Below, piece by piece: positions 25,801-33,677 of a stretch of 60,000 nt of DNA. The notes beneath the pieces were generated by a model. The model had not been told where the DNA came from, did no database searches, and was given only the letters and a program-made list of their open reading frames with translations. This stretch comes from Apostichopus japonicus. Its lineage: Eukaryota > Echinodermata > Holothuroidea > Aspidochirotida > Stichopodidae. Position 1 is the first letter of the stretch; each line of letters starts with the position of its first letter. A program made the translations under genes and the position numbers. The DNA lies in NCBI RefSeq assembly GCF_037975245.1, contig NC_092578.1, positions 17,989,821 through 18,049,820 on the forward strand, written 5' to 3'.

Positions 25801-28111
25801 GAGTAACAACAGTAACAGTATATTTTGCAACCGAAAACTTTCTTACGAGAAAGTAACGGCAATGCGATACCATACTTGCACAAGGCCTATCCAACACATG
25901 TTCAATGCCTTGTCTTGAATGTAAATCATACTTGCAATGAATAACACTCCATTAAATATATCTGAATTAAACATTAAATAAATTCTACACATCGCTTTAA
26001 TAAATTTCTTTTAAATCTTTTACATATATGACAGAACAGAACACACTTGATGATGTACAAAGAGTTATTACAAAAACATGAAAGTAAAACACTGTACAGT
26101 CAACACAGCACTAGATGAATATTTGATCAGCTCTGGTATATACCGATAAGACCATACAGTATATGGGAGGATGATGATGATGATCGTGATTGTACGCACA
26201 AAGTACACATCGGCGTGCTTGACATCGTGTCTAAAAAGGTTACGATTAAATCATCGAAACCAAAAGGGGAAAAAAATGTAAAAGAATATGGAAACCAGAA
26301 TATACATACCCTTCTAGTCTAACATCTGGTAACGATCTGTTTAACGAGATCATATCGCTAGCCATCAAATTGAATTGGTTAATTTTAAACATTTCTTTCA
26401 TGTTGTCTTGTTTATCTGGCGGTATCACCACCGCTTTGCCCTGCTCTCCCGGCCAATCCGGTGGGTTATGTTTTGGTCTGACCACTGGAGGCCTAGGTCT
26501 GAACTGTGCTTGATCCACTTCATGTTTAACTGTATGAGGCAAAAATGTTCATGCGAATTAAGATAAAAAAAATCTAATACATTTCGTTACAAATGGAAAT
26601 ATTTAAAAAATAATGAAGTCATATCACATAGGTCTTTATTTCTTTCAAACTCTTTTATTTTTAAACATGTTTTAACCGTCTCGCTTCAACCAAGTTTTGT
26701 TTTATTCTTTACATCATTATACATAAATATGATGGTTGGGATTGCTTCTCGATTCATTTATCAAAATCAATCACTACTTTAACAGCATTAATTAATTAAT
26801 ATAACAAATCTGTGAGCATCTTTATATCCAAAATGAAACCAGGGTCAGTTAAATCATAAGAAAGTGTTTCACCATGAAAGTAAAATGTAGAATACAATGT
26901 CAAAACAATCATATCCCATTTTCAGCGGATTTGAAAAACCTGTAAAGAGCTTCGGAGTAAAGAAAAATATTCAGTAGTCCCTTTCGTTTTCAACCTTGTT
27001 TTCTGTGCGATATTTACTCACTTCATTGTCAAATTCAAAAAAGTTAATTGCTATCAAAAACAACTCACAGAAAAAGAAACACACTCTTTTGCCACTCAAC
27101 TATGCCCTGAACACACTTCAGTAATGAATATTATCGACACTCATCTGTTTATGCAGTACAAATCTACAACATTTATTCAACCTCTAGAGGAAATACTTAC
27201 AAACACAGGTGCAAAAAATTCTAAAATAAACACTGCTATATGTTCAAAGTTAATCCTTCAAGTACCAAATACTGTGTTTGAAAAAACACAAACACTGGCA
27301 AAATAGTCGGTAAATAATTTATGTCAAACCTGTGAATGGTATATAGGAAAATGCAGGTTGTGGTAGATTTAATCAAACAATGGTTTTTATAAGTAATTAA
27401 TTTTAATGCATGAGAGGGCAGGGAGGGGGGTGGGGGTGGGTGAGAAAGAGAAAGTGAGAGTGGATGGATGGTATGCATTTTATCTCCAGAAAACTAAGTT
27501 ACCTCTTATCGTGTATGTACAGTACTTTTGAACTTTTCTTACAAGACGTAAATAAGAAATCAACTGAGGTAGAGAAGGGGATGTTCACTTCATCAAAGCT
27601 TTAATTCAAATGGGTTAACTTAAAACCCTGCAGTTGAATTTGTTCACAGTGTAGGTTAAAATGCACACCCTGAAATTTCAAAAAACTACAGTATATTCAA
27701 AAAGGCCACAAAGACAAAGGGAGGGGAGGGGGGGGGGGGAAGAGGTGTGGTCGGAAGGGAGGAAGGTTACCATTTCTCCTCCCCAGGAGAGGAAGAGAAA
27801 GAGAGGATCAAACTGTAATGGCTTTTACAAGTTACCAGACAAGAGCACAGCGAGGAGAAGTTTTGCTGCAAATTTAATGAACAGCAGAGTTACACTACCA
27901 AAGACTACATTATGTCTTGGCATTAGTGCTCTAATTTTGTTTTGAGTCTTGAATTTCTCTTACTTTCTCTGGGTTGAGACTGGCCTTCCTGTTCCTTACA
28001 TTTGACCTCTTTTCCACAGTCACTGTAGTAGAGTATTAGGGCAAGGTCTAACATGAACCAGATCATAGACGTAGCAAGAACGATATTGCAGTAAACTAAC
28101 TTCCGTCTCAT
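1753..28111 (-). CDS. GALNT1: Polypeptide N-acetylgalactosaminyltransferase, GALNT1/13 type (complete, 11 coding exons)
   Basis: Golgi type II membrane enzyme that starts mucin-type O-glycosylation by moving GalNAc from UDP-GalNAc to Ser/Thr. Exons (minus): 28111-27964, 26529-26310, 11138-10966, 6842-6635, 5516-5346, 4908-4791, 4599-4419, 4152-4013, 3574-3476, 2643-2500, 1887-1753. These sum to 1737 nt, or 578 residues plus stop; all junctions are GT/AG and in phase. Residues 1-6 are basic cytosolic, about 7-30 the membrane anchor, then a stem, a GT-A catalytic domain (about 115-450) with DAH at 229-231, and a C-terminal ricin-type lectin domain with three CLD repeats. Human GALNT1 is 559 residues, from memory; the extra length lies in the stem. 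The Gal/GalNAc-T motif reads WGAEN (336-340) instead of WGGEN. GALNT1 and GALNT13 are close paralogues in vertebrates, so the symbol means the pre-duplication orthologue group. No 5' noncoding exon was identified. Confidence 0.93.
1888..2499 (-). other. GALNT intron 10
   Basis: Intron between lectin repeats beta and gamma. It contains a C-rich patch near 2338-2410. No other feature seen. Confidence 0.85.
2500..2643 (-). CDS. GALNT1: GALNT coding exon 10 (lectin beta repeat)
   Basis: It encodes residues 487-534, with [18 protein letters not shown] and [17 protein letters not shown]: the second lectin repeat, with a DLCLD motif and NQEW as the QxW-type end. Acceptor tttcag, donor ACG|gtaagg, phase 0. 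Confidence 0.9.
2644..3475 (-). other. GALNT intron 9
   Basis: Intron between the alpha and beta lectin exons. It is AT-rich with a C/A homopolymer patch at about 2941-2956. No gene or recognisable element seen. Confidence 0.85.
3476..3574 (-). CDS. GALNT1: GALNT coding exon 9 (lectin alpha repeat)
   Basis: It encodes 33 residues (454-486), [20 protein letters not shown] through [11 protein letters not shown]: the CLD motif and pseudo-QxW end of the first ricin-type lectin repeat. Phase 0 on both sides. Too short to stand out as an open frame. Confidence 0.9.
3575..4012 (-). other. GALNT intron 8
   Basis: Intron with a poly(G) tract at about 3930-3942 and a C/CA-rich patch near 3710-3740. 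Nothing else seen. Confidence 0.85.
4013..4152 (-). CDS. GALNT1: GALNT coding exon 8 (end of catalytic domain and linker)
   Basis: It encodes residues 407-453, with [32 protein letters not shown] and FENIGE. The family has a matching Y/WYLENVYP run just before the lectin domain. Acceptor tcacag, donor GAA|gtaagt. Confidence 0.92.
4419..4599 (-). CDS. GALNT1: GALNT coding exon 7
   Basis: It encodes residues 347-406: [20 protein letters not shown] followed by [13 protein letters not shown] and [13 protein letters not shown]. The SHVGHVFR block holds a conserved His near the active site. Acceptor ttcaacag, donor G|gtttgt (phase 1). Confidence 0.93.
4791..4908 (-). CDS. GALNT1: GALNT coding exon 6 (Gal/GalNAc-T motif, variant WGAEN)
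   Basis: It encodes residues 307-346: [20 protein letters not shown] followed by [19 protein letters not shown]. The motif is WGGEN in most family members; here the second Gly is Ala (338). Donor gtaagt, phase 0. Confidence 0.92.
4909..5345 (-). other. GALNT intron 5
   Basis: Intron, AT-rich, with no repeats or extra exons recognised. Confidence 0.85.
5346..5516 (-). CDS. GALNT1: GALNT coding exon 5
   Basis: It encodes residues about 250-306, with [36 protein letters not shown] and [13 protein letters not shown], close to GALNT1. The acceptor has a poor pyrimidine tract (A-rich DNA right before acag), but phase and homology fix the boundary. Donor CTCAA|gtgaga. Confidence 0.92.
5517..6634 (-). 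other. GALNT intron 4
   Basis: AT-rich intron of about 1.1 kb. Open frames here, such as 5848-6136 on either strand, have no recognisable content and no splice support. Confidence 0.8.
6635..6842 (-). CDS. GALNT1: GALNT coding exon 4 (contains DXH metal-binding motif)
   Basis: It encodes residues 181-249, including [18 protein letters not shown] and [20 protein letters not shown] (229-231) is the DXH motif that binds Mn2+ and UDP-GalNAc in this family. Acceptor tccacag, donor AG|gtattt (phase 2). The acceptor lies 38 bp from the terminal inverted repeat of a repeat-bearing element. Confidence 0.93.
7100..10160. repeat. Tandem array of about 398-bp units rich in GGTCA half-sites
   Basis: The phrase TTGACCTTTGGTGACC recurs at about 7811, 8210, 8607 and 9006 (spacing 397-400 bp), then at 9301, 9960 and 10108, with a variant at 7411; the last units are truncated or rearranged. 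The companion block GAGGTCA-AATTG-AGGTCA-A-GGGTCA occurs at about 7685, 8086, 8480, 8878 and 9833. Copies differ at a few percent of positions by eye. There is no coding capacity. Confidence 0.9.
10241..10288. repeat. (CA)n microsatellite
   Basis: Near-pure CA dinucleotides with two CATACA interruptions, just inside the right end of the array-bearing element. Confidence 0.95.
10966..11138 (-). CDS. GALNT1: GALNT coding exon 3 (nucleotide-binding start of GT-A fold)
   Basis: It encodes [20 protein letters not shown], then [20 protein letters not shown] and ILVDDASER, the UDP-sugar-binding start of the family-27 glycosyltransferase domain. Phase 2 in (GG|A completes Gly), phase 1 out (G|AT completes Asp). 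Residues about 123-180. A 15 kb repeat-filled intron precedes it. Confidence 0.93.
11386..11690. repeat. 30-bp minisatellite, about 10 copies
   Basis: The unit CAATGTTAATGTCATGCTGG plus TGGCCACCCT repeats with scattered point changes. Because 30 is a multiple of 3, several frames stay open on both strands (for example a repeated [10 protein letters not shown]), which are not genes. It sits about 250 bp upstream of exon 3 in GALNT intron 2. Confidence 0.95.
11691..13389. other. GALNT intron 2 segment, no gene
   Basis: AT-rich intronic DNA with poly(G)/(C)-type patches (about 11755-11780, 12780-12810, 13190-13202). The only item of note is an unassigned minus-strand open frame at 12383-12652. 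Confidence 0.7.
12383..12652 (-). other. Unassigned 89-codon open frame
   Basis: The frame begins [20 protein letters not shown] and ends [16 protein letters not shown] plus a short tail. Its composition is protein-like rather than low-complexity and it starts with ATG. I recognise no family. It could be a decayed retrogene or transposon fragment inside GALNT intron 2, or a chance frame. No flanking exon was found. Confidence 0.2.
13390..13835 (+). mobile_element. Probable LINE/SINE 3' tail
   Basis: T-rich sequence ends in GTAAAGCGCTTTGAGCAGC then GCGCTATATAAATATT and a short TTA/ATT tail near 13830. This hallmark ending is shared by many invertebrate non-LTR retroposon 3' ends. No reverse-transcriptase residue block is present, so it is a truncated copy. 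The left limit is approximate. Confidence 0.45.
13836..15530. other. GALNT intron 2 segment, no gene
   Basis: AT-rich intron with no supported gene. The words TACTGTA and TACAGTA are unusually common, as in the rest of this intron. Confidence 0.7.
15531..15690 (+). repeat. Direct repeat, uninterrupted copy (empty site of MITE)
   Basis: It starts GTAAAAGAGTAGAGTTCAGA and runs through CCTTTAATGTGAGATC to GACAAGACGAGGAAAT. The same sequence recurs at 15834-15890 plus 16256-16355, split there by a MITE. This copy shows the target site before insertion. Confidence 0.85.
15691..15795 (+). mobile_element. Probable CR1-like LINE 3' terminus
   Basis: GAGGGCCTCGTGGAAGATTA followed by GCTTCGGCTAAACGAGTTAC and an A-rich tail with AAATAAA-type units. 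This stem-like ending is typical of CR1-like LINE 3' ends. Only the last ~100 bp is visible. Confidence 0.4.
15891..16255 (-). mobile_element. TTAA-flanked MITE, copy B (inverse orientation)
   Basis: 365 bp starting AGGCATTGAAGACTCG and ending CGAGTCTTCACATCCT, flanked on both sides by TTAA (15887-15890 and 16256-16259). It is inserted inside the second copy of a direct repeat whose intact copy is at 15531-15690. It is the reverse complement of copies A (42774) and C (31137). No transposase; open frames inside it are shadows. Confidence 0.85.
16356..17929. other. GALNT intron 2 segment, no gene
   Basis: AT-rich, with a long poly(G) tract at 17042-17060 and many TACAGTA/TACTGTA words. No gene recognised. 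Confidence 0.7.
17930..18335 (+). repeat. Two partial copies of a CTTTGGCCTATGA repeat
   Basis: Blocks at about 17938-18060 and 18238-18335 share CTTTGGCCTATGA, CATCAATCAC, ACAAGTTTGAACTTGAT or AAGTTTGAACTTGATC, and AGGAAGAGTTTGC/AGGAGGAGTTCAC. The intervening DNA contains TGACCGTTGACCCTGACCC. It resembles the GGTCA-rich family of intron 3 in style but is a separate family. Confidence 0.7.
18336..19139. other. GALNT intron 2 segment with CA/CG tract
   Basis: It has a (CA)n tract with CG interruptions at about 18351-18377. Otherwise AT-rich intron with no supported gene. Confidence 0.7.
19140..19880. repeat. Degenerate TACAGTA-rich minisatellite
   Basis: About 740 bp built almost wholly from variants of CATTACAGTACAGTGTAGTA plus CAGTACTGCA, roughly 30 bp each. 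Copies vary in length and sequence. Cysteine/tyrosine-rich open frames on the minus strand here (for example 18893-19351) arise from the repeat and are not genes. Confidence 0.85.
19881..20715. other. GALNT intron 2 segment, no gene
   Basis: AT-rich, with a T/C homopolymer patch at 19987-20020 and a (CA)n tract at about 20497-20525. No gene seen. The last 8 bases (20708-20715) are the left target duplication of the next element. Confidence 0.75.
20716..21117. mobile_element. hAT-like MITE with perfect 8-bp target duplication
   Basis: 402 bp element flanked by GACACAAC on both sides (20708-20715 and 21118-21125). Ends TAGTGTTTACACAGG and CCCATGCAAACACTG are inverted repeats. Both subterminal regions are packed with GGGTACCC-like words in inverse orientation. 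The 8-bp duplication and the (C/T)AG-type end indicate the hAT superfamily. No transposase. Confidence 0.85.
21126..22567. other. GALNT intron 2 segment, no gene
   Basis: AT-rich intron with no repeats or coding features that I can support. Confidence 0.7.
22568..22720. repeat. 46-bp tandem repeat, about 3.3 copies
   Basis: The unit AATATGGCAAACACTTGTTG plus AGAGCTTTTAGTTAAATTTT plus AATTTT occurs three times with one or two changes; the last copy decays after TTAGTTCAAATTG. Confidence 0.9.
22721..23699. other. GALNT intron 2 segment with a 22-bp direct repeat
   Basis: The phrase TTAATCCTGTGAGTAACGCA plus CG occurs at 22925-22946 and again at 23075-23096, 150 bp apart, around a C-rich segment. 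This may mark a small repeat element. No gene seen. Confidence 0.5.
23700..24022 (+). pseudogene. CR1-like LINE fragment, C-terminal end of ORF2
   Basis: The frame at 23723-23935 contains [20 protein letters not shown] then [20 protein letters not shown] and [13 protein letters not shown], the conserved C-terminus of CR1-like reverse-transcriptase proteins (GxRSF-xxAAPxxWNxLP and FKxxLKTHLF). The 5' end is truncated. It ends in an ATTATTATTAATATTATTA-type tail typical of CR1 3' microsatellites. Inside GALNT intron 2, opposite in strand to the host gene. Confidence 0.8.
24023..25681. other. GALNT intron 2 segment, no gene
   Basis: AT-rich intron with a G-rich patch at about 25258-25300. Several open frames near 60-80 codons have no recognisable content. 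Confidence 0.7.
25682..25778. repeat. 32-bp tandem repeat, three copies
   Basis: ACAAGCCTAACAGTGTAATT plus CCCCATTGAACG repeats three times with one or two changes. Confidence 0.9.
25779..26309. other. GALNT intron 2 end near exon 2
   Basis: AT-rich intron downstream of exon 2 on the minus strand. It holds a short GATGATGATGATGATCG tract near 26169. Nothing else seen. Confidence 0.75.
26310..26529 (-). CDS. GALNT1: GALNT coding exon 2 (stem to catalytic domain entry)
   Basis: It follows an acag acceptor and ends at a gtatgt donor in phase 2. It encodes a proline-rich stem and then the conserved run [19 protein letters not shown] and [12 protein letters not shown], nearly identical to GALNT1. 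Residues about 50-122. Confidence 0.93.
26530..27963 (-). other. GALNT intron 1
   Basis: Intron between the membrane-anchor and stem exons. It holds G-rich or AG-rich patches at about 27415-27465 and 27718-27800. No extra exon or mobile element recognised. Confidence 0.8.
27964..28111 (-). CDS. GALNT1: GALNT coding exon 1 (start, membrane anchor)
   Basis: The start codon is at 28111-28109. The first residues, [18 protein letters not shown], closely resemble the GALNT1 N-terminus (basic tip followed by a hydrophobic signal-anchor to about residue 30). The donor is AAA|gtaaga, leaving phase 1. The open frame runs past the donor to 27923, but those extra residues are intronic: the split codon joins in frame to the exon at 26529. 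Confidence 0.9.
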
Positions 28112-30230
28112 CTTGAGATTTCGTCAGGTCCCTTCGTTTGTGATTCTGTAGGGACTGACAGTCTGTAAGGCAAGGTTTTAAAGTTCATACTTTCATCAAA
28201 ACAATATACACTGGTAAGGAACATAGTTACTTTAAAATATGTAAATAACATACATAAACTAAGCGTCTTTTTGCATGTGGGATCTATGTTTTGTTGCTTT
28301 TCTCTCTTCAACATGGTCTTTGGCTACAAAGTAAATGCTGAAGTGCAGTATGAACATCTCTTGGGAAAGATCAGCAGAATCTTTGGCAGCAAGAAAAACA
28401 TCTCCTTTTGCAGCTTATTTCTTTTTTTTCTCTGACATTCAATTTTATGGTGACCTCAACCGATATCAATTGTCCCATTTTCACAAGATGTTGCTCACTG
28501 AAATACCACCTTTTTCGTACCTCACTGATAGTAAATGTTGGTTATAGGAACATGTTCACTGCACACACCCATTGTGGCGGGTGACCACATGACAGATGGA
28601 GCACATTAAGGATTTATGGAAGAAATGATCTCAAGTCAGTACAAAAAAAAGTGAATAAAACTGATCCATTCAAAGCCAAGAATTTGGGCATGCAAGTGCT
28701 TTTTATTCTGATAAATATCCTGTTCTGCGGTTGAGAATAAATTCTATATTAACACAACAAAAATTATCATGGATTACACAATTGATTTTACTATGACACC
28801 AGAACTTACTCGAGCTTGGAAGTTCGTTTTAACTCTTGGAAAAATAGAAAATTTATGTTTTATTTCTCCTAAATGTAACAAATTAACTATACCTGACTTT
28901 TTTGAGCAGTATTTTCTGAAACCAGTTACCCTCAGCTTCTTGTGGCCATCTTCATATAAGTTCTTTTACAATATTTTATCCTGTGAGAATATATTAAAAG
29001 GAACAAGATATGCATCTAGCCTAGGAAATAGGATTGCACTTGAAGATGTCAAGTTAGTCTTTCAAAGCAGCTCCTATTCACTGTTTCAATGTTATTAGTA
29101 ACACTGCTAATTATACCAAATGCTACTTACAGTAGCCTAAGTCATGTAATGACCAACTATGATCAAGTTTCAATGAGCATATTGTCACCTCTACATTCAA
29201 TCAGTGTCCTCTCAAAGAAACAGCCACTTATCAAGTCCCATATTTGACTCAATATTATGGGATTGGGGATAAGGAACCTTATTTTGGATGGCCACTCTAA
29301 CTCTTTTCTGTTTATTGAGTATAAGTTATCAGTATTGATTGCATTTTTAATCTGAGCAATAGCTTGAACCAGGACTTAACTTCTAACCAACCACAGCAAA
29401 AAGTCTGAATGATATTGACTCACAATGAAGTTTTCATCTAAGCTCTGACATTTTATGGTACGCTAATCTATCTTACTATTACTACTATTACTAGCAGTAC
29501 AGTAGTACTGTAACTGTAAGCTATTGTAGGTACAGGGATATGTTAGCCTATGTAGTCCTCAGAGGGGTATCATATAGCTGTAGGTTTGGCCGGCTTTGAT
29601 TGAACAATCTTACTATCCGTTTTCTTTATAATCAATTAAGCCACGCAGCAGGCCTAAGTAACACTTATTGACTTAGGTTGTATGTAATGTAAGTTACACT
29701 TACAGTACACTACACTAACTTAATTTAGGCCTAGGCTACTCACATGCAATGACCGATTTATCCAGGTCATATAATTGGTCCGACTGGGCTTACTTCACGA
29801 TGTTACAGAGAAAGTCGGAAAAGAATATCATCATTACAGCTGAGTTGCTTAGATATTTCAGCAAGTCATATCACTGTGCATACAATATCCGAGACAGTAC
29901 TAAGTTAGGCTAAAGTACTGTGCGATATATGGATAAATCATAACAGTGATGGCCTAAGTTAGGCTTTCTTCTCACAAGGAAACTTGCAATACACGTTGCT
30001 AATGCTAACGCCTGTACTGTCTAGCCAAAATATTACGATCGTATCGTACTCTCAAAGATACACAGATATTGTATATGCGCGTGGATATCACGCCAGTGGA
30101 CGTAGTAAACTGTATTGAATGACAGCAATGATAAGTTAGGGGATTGCTTCTATTTAGCGCAGTATTGGGGTAAGGTAGCGGGGAAGGAGAAGGGAAGGAA
30201 AGGGTGGATGAGGGTGGAAGGGAAGAGAAA
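28112..30230. other. GALNT upstream region
   Basis: Presumably 5' UTR, a possible noncoding first exon and promoter of the minus-strand GALNT gene. No TATA box or first exon could be set. An unassigned plus-strand open frame lies at 28769-29098. Confidence 0.5.
28769..29098 (+). other. Unassigned 109-codon open frame
   Basis: It begins MDYTIDFTMTPELTRAWKFV and contains IPDFFEQYFLKPVTLSFLWP and RIALEDVKLVFQ. It has an ATG start, reasonable hydrophobic spacing and no low complexity, and lies just upstream of GALNT on the opposite strand. I recognise no family and found no flanking exon. It may be a retroposed fragment or chance. Confidence 0.2.
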
Positions 30231-30238
30231 GGGGTGAG

Positions 30239-30532
30239 CAGGCGCGTAGCCAGGAATTTGCCAAGGGAGGGGCGAAACTGTAGATTCTGCATTGCAAACT
30301 ATCTAAGCGTAGCGCCACCATAGTTGGCGCGAAGCGTACAAGAAAATTTTGGCTGTAAATGCCTCCCAGATCGCCGGAAATGGCACTTCCCATGCCTTGT
30401 TAGTTGCATCTTAGCATTTTCTCTTTTGAAAATACTAGCGATATCATAAAAACCTTAAAAAAGTTTGTAAAAGATATGCTCAAGGGGGGGGGCAGCTGCC
30501 CCCTTCGCCCCCCCCCCTTGGCTACGTGCCTG
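30239..30532. mobile_element. hAT-like MITE with perfect 8-bp target duplication
   Basis: 294 bp with ends CAGGCGCGTAGCCAGG and CTTGGCTACGTGCCTG (14 of 16 match as inverted repeats), flanked on both sides by GGGGTGAG (30231-30238 and 30533-30540). G/C runs lie just inside the right end. No coding capacity. Confidence 0.85.
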
Positions 30533-30540
30533 GGGGTGAG

Positions 30541-31132
30541 GGAGGGGGATGGGACAGGAGAGAGAGGCAGAAGAACGAGTCTACTTCAGGTTCTTTGGGG
30601 AGGGGTGGGTGAGGGTTGTTCAACATAAGTACCTCTATTTCACAGGACACTAGGGTTTGTGTTTCATTCTTCTGTAACTTTGTAAGTCATCCTTTTTACG
30701 GAAATCCAGGATACTAGACCGGCAGCTCATGAGCTTAAGTGCTTAGGCACCACCGATACAGAATCTATAGGTTGCTCTGCGTTTCACTATTTAAACGTGT
30801 ACAAAAAGTCATCACTGGGTGTTACGTGTTCTGGAGCCTGGTATGGCACGCCAGTGCTAACAACTCAAAAACTTACAGCGGATATAACTAGGACAACTTG
30901 GAAGCGAGGGGAGGGGATGGAGGAGTTGAGACAGCCCGTGAGCAGATGAGAGACGAGGATGAAGGAAATTCTCTCGACATATATCGTGATGTGGACAATT
31001 TATGAGTCTAGCAATCGTTTTTGATTGGCTCATGAAGAACCCGACTGACATAGCCGTGAGTCTGAGGGATCTTCTGATAATAGTACTCCGCGAGAGGGTT
31101 GGGAGGGTTTTCATTTGAAAAAGTCAAATACG
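30541..31132. other. Intergenic segment, no gene
   Basis: Between the hAT-like MITE and the TTAA MITE copy C. G-rich at 30541-30620. No supported gene. Confidence 0.7.
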
Positions 31133-31136
31133 TTAA

Positions 31137-31528
31137 AGAGAGTGAAGACTCGCGCACAAAGAAACGTCTGATGCCGGTAATCTGACCTAGTTTCGAATGA
31201 GGTGTAACAGAATTGTTAGACACCACCATCGATCCCAGAAAATACACACACAGCTTGCTACCGTCGGTAATTAGACACTAATGTAACAGTCAATACATGC
31301 AGCTACGGTCTATGCCCACAACACAGTGTACATAGTAGAGATGGACATCTCAGCAGGGAGTTGTTATGGAACTCCCTGATCTCAGGTCCAGATAAAAGAT
31401 AACAAGGTATCACGTTTCATTACTGTCTGCATTTTGTAGCGACAAGAAGAAAACTTCACTTGCAAGCAACGGAAAGTTAACTTTTTTTCAGAGGGCCGCA
31501 AGCGGCTTGGGGTGAGTCTTCAATGCCT
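31137..31528 (+). mobile_element. TTAA-flanked MITE, copy C
   Basis: 392 bp flanked by TTAA (31133-31136 and 31529-31532). Ends AGAGAGTGAAGACTCG and GAGTCTTCAATGCCT. The interior matches copy A, including GGTAATCTGACCTAGTTTCG and a downstream AAGCAACGGAAAGTTAACTT. It has a few extra insertions relative to the other copies. Confidence 0.85.
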
Positions 31529-31799
31529 TTAAGGCTTCAACCATGTTTATTACTCAATTCTACTAGAGGCTCACAAACTGTATAGTTGTACCCCAATTCG
31601 TTGAATGGATTTGACACTTTGTTGAGTCCGCCTGCCACATGCCGCAATTATCCCGCTGAAGCAAAAAAAAAAAAAAAAACAATCAGTGACGTCTGTGATC
31701 TACTTCTGATATTATCAAAATTGTGTCACTTTTCAAGGAGAGTTCAACGACTTAAGCATTCTGAAAGGGAAGTTATTTGAATGAATATATTATTCTGAG

Positions 31800-33300
31800 T
31801 CCTAATATTAATAATAATAATATGTGCTATTTATCAAGCGCTTTCCAATAAAATTTCAAAGCGCTGTACAGAATTAAATACCTAAAAGATATCAAACAAT
31901 TAAAAAAAATTGCACCAGGTAACTAAAAATAGCAATACATAGAATAAAAAGGAATAATTAAAACATAAGAGCAAACATTTACGTTACATTACAAGTATAA
32001 AGTGTTCATATTAAACATTAAAAATATGTGTTTTCAAATCCCTTTTAAAATGATTAAGATTAGTTAAAGAACGGATATTTCCTGCAGGAAGACTGTTCCA
32101 AACCATGGGGGCAGCTGCTGTGAAAGATCTCTCTCCGTAGTAGTTGGTCTTGGATTTATAGAAGGATGGCAAATAAAGAGTTGTGATGAGGAGCGTAGAC
32201 TACGACTTGGTTCATATTTGGTGATGAGTTCCGAAATGTAGACAGGAGCCATATTATTTAGAGATTTGAAAGTGAGCAGTGCTAGGCTTATAATGTATAC
32301 GTTGTTGTATTGGTAGCCAGTGCAGTTCACTGAGGATGCGGTGGTTATATGCTCATTCTTCTTGGAACGCGTTACTAATCTGGCGGCAGAATTTTTTACT
32401 CGCTGCAACTTCGATATTTCACTTGACGGAATGCCATGAAGGAGACTGTTACAGTCTAGTACGGCGGTCACAAGGTGACATCCGAGATGTAGAGTTACCA
32501 TGTTAGCATAACACGGCATCTCGACAAAATATTGAATTTTTGTCGAGATACCGACTTACGCTAACTTGACATCTCGCTAAAATTTGTCAAAATGTCGAGT
32601 TGACATGTTACACCTAACTTGGCATCTCGACAAAACTTTGATTTTTGTCGAGATACCGACTTACGCTAACTTGACATCTCGGACAAATTTTACCGACATG
32701 TCAAGTTAGCGAAAGTCGGTATCTCGACAAAAATTCAATATTTTGTCGAGATGCCGTGTTATGCTAACATGGTAACTCTACATCTCGGATGTCACCTTAT
32801 GACCGCCGTAGTCTAGACGTGATGTTACAAATGCGTGAACAAGTCGTTGGGTGGACCTACTATCGATATATCTGCTCAGTTGTCCAATCTTGTAAATGGC
32901 AAAGGAGGCAGCGGAGACGATGTTTTTCACGTGATCTTTCATAAGGAGGTTACTATCTATGATGATACCAAGATTCTTTGCATTACTGGTTATATCATCG
33001 AAAGTGTCACCAATCGCGGAGATTCTAGGGAATGAGGGACCGTTCATAAATTTAGAAGAAATGTGAAAGACTTCTGTCTTAGAATCGTTAAACATCAGCT
33101 TATTGCGTATACTCCATGATTTAACATCTCTAATACAGAGCTCTAAGCAGGAAACTGCTGATTGTTGCTCACGTGGTCTCAAAGTGAGATATAATTGGGT
33201 GTCGTCCGCATAAGACATATAATCGATGCAATGAGCAGTAATAATATCACCCAAAGGAGCTACATTCACTTGGAGGTAGAAAACTGAATTGAACAGAAAG
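31800..33300 (-). pseudogene. CR1-like LINE, 5'-truncated, reverse transcriptase disrupted by a MITE
   Basis: Reading on minus from about 33300: APLGDII, then YMSYADDTQLYLTLRP (the YADD catalytic motif), AKNLGIIIDSNLLMKDHV and QRLVHAFVTSRLDY. The frame is then broken by a 349-bp MITE and resumes with CNSLLHGIPSSEISKLQRVK, and later FTAAAPMVWNSLPAGNIRSL with FKRDLKTHIF. The RT fingers and endonuclease are absent (5' truncation near 33300). The 3' end at about 31800 has an ATTATTATTATTA tail on the minus strand. Non-functional. It lies between the GALNT and CNOT9 genes. Confidence 0.9.
32461..32809. mobile_element. MITE with very long inverted repeats, inserted in the LINE
   Basis: 349 bp with inverted ends of about 120 bp that differ at only a few positions; termini ACGGCGGTCA and TGACCGCCGT. 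Flanks AGTCTAGT (32453-32460) and AGTCTAGA (32810-32817) form an 8-bp target duplication with one mismatch. Internal copies of TTGTCGAGATACCGACTTAC make it nearly one palindrome. It splits the conserved RLDYCNSLL region of the LINE RT frame. Confidence 0.9.
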
Positions 33301-33677
33301 TTTTCTTATTCTATGCCTAATATGATATGAATCTTGTTTGCTTCAAATTCACTTTTGATAGAAAACATGTTAAAACTTCAAACCAACATATCATCGAAAA
33401 TTACATATTTAGAATTGAATAAAATCCCTCCGAGGCTGCTAAAATATTATTCCTTCTTAAAAATGTCAAAAACAAATATGAACCAAAATGTTCCTTGAAA
33501 TACAGACGCATGATAATAACGTCAGAGGTTTTTTCTCAATATTAAATAGTAATAAAACATAATAATGATGATAAGAGACGGCGGTTGACAAGGAGGAAAT
33601 ATGTAATAAGCTTTCTTGGAGAGGGGGAGCTGGGGATCTTAAAATCTTACAAGTATGGTAGTGATTAGCACAGCCAG
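33301..33677. other. Intergenic segment, no gene
   Basis: AT-rich DNA between two repeats. No supported feature. Confidence 0.7.
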
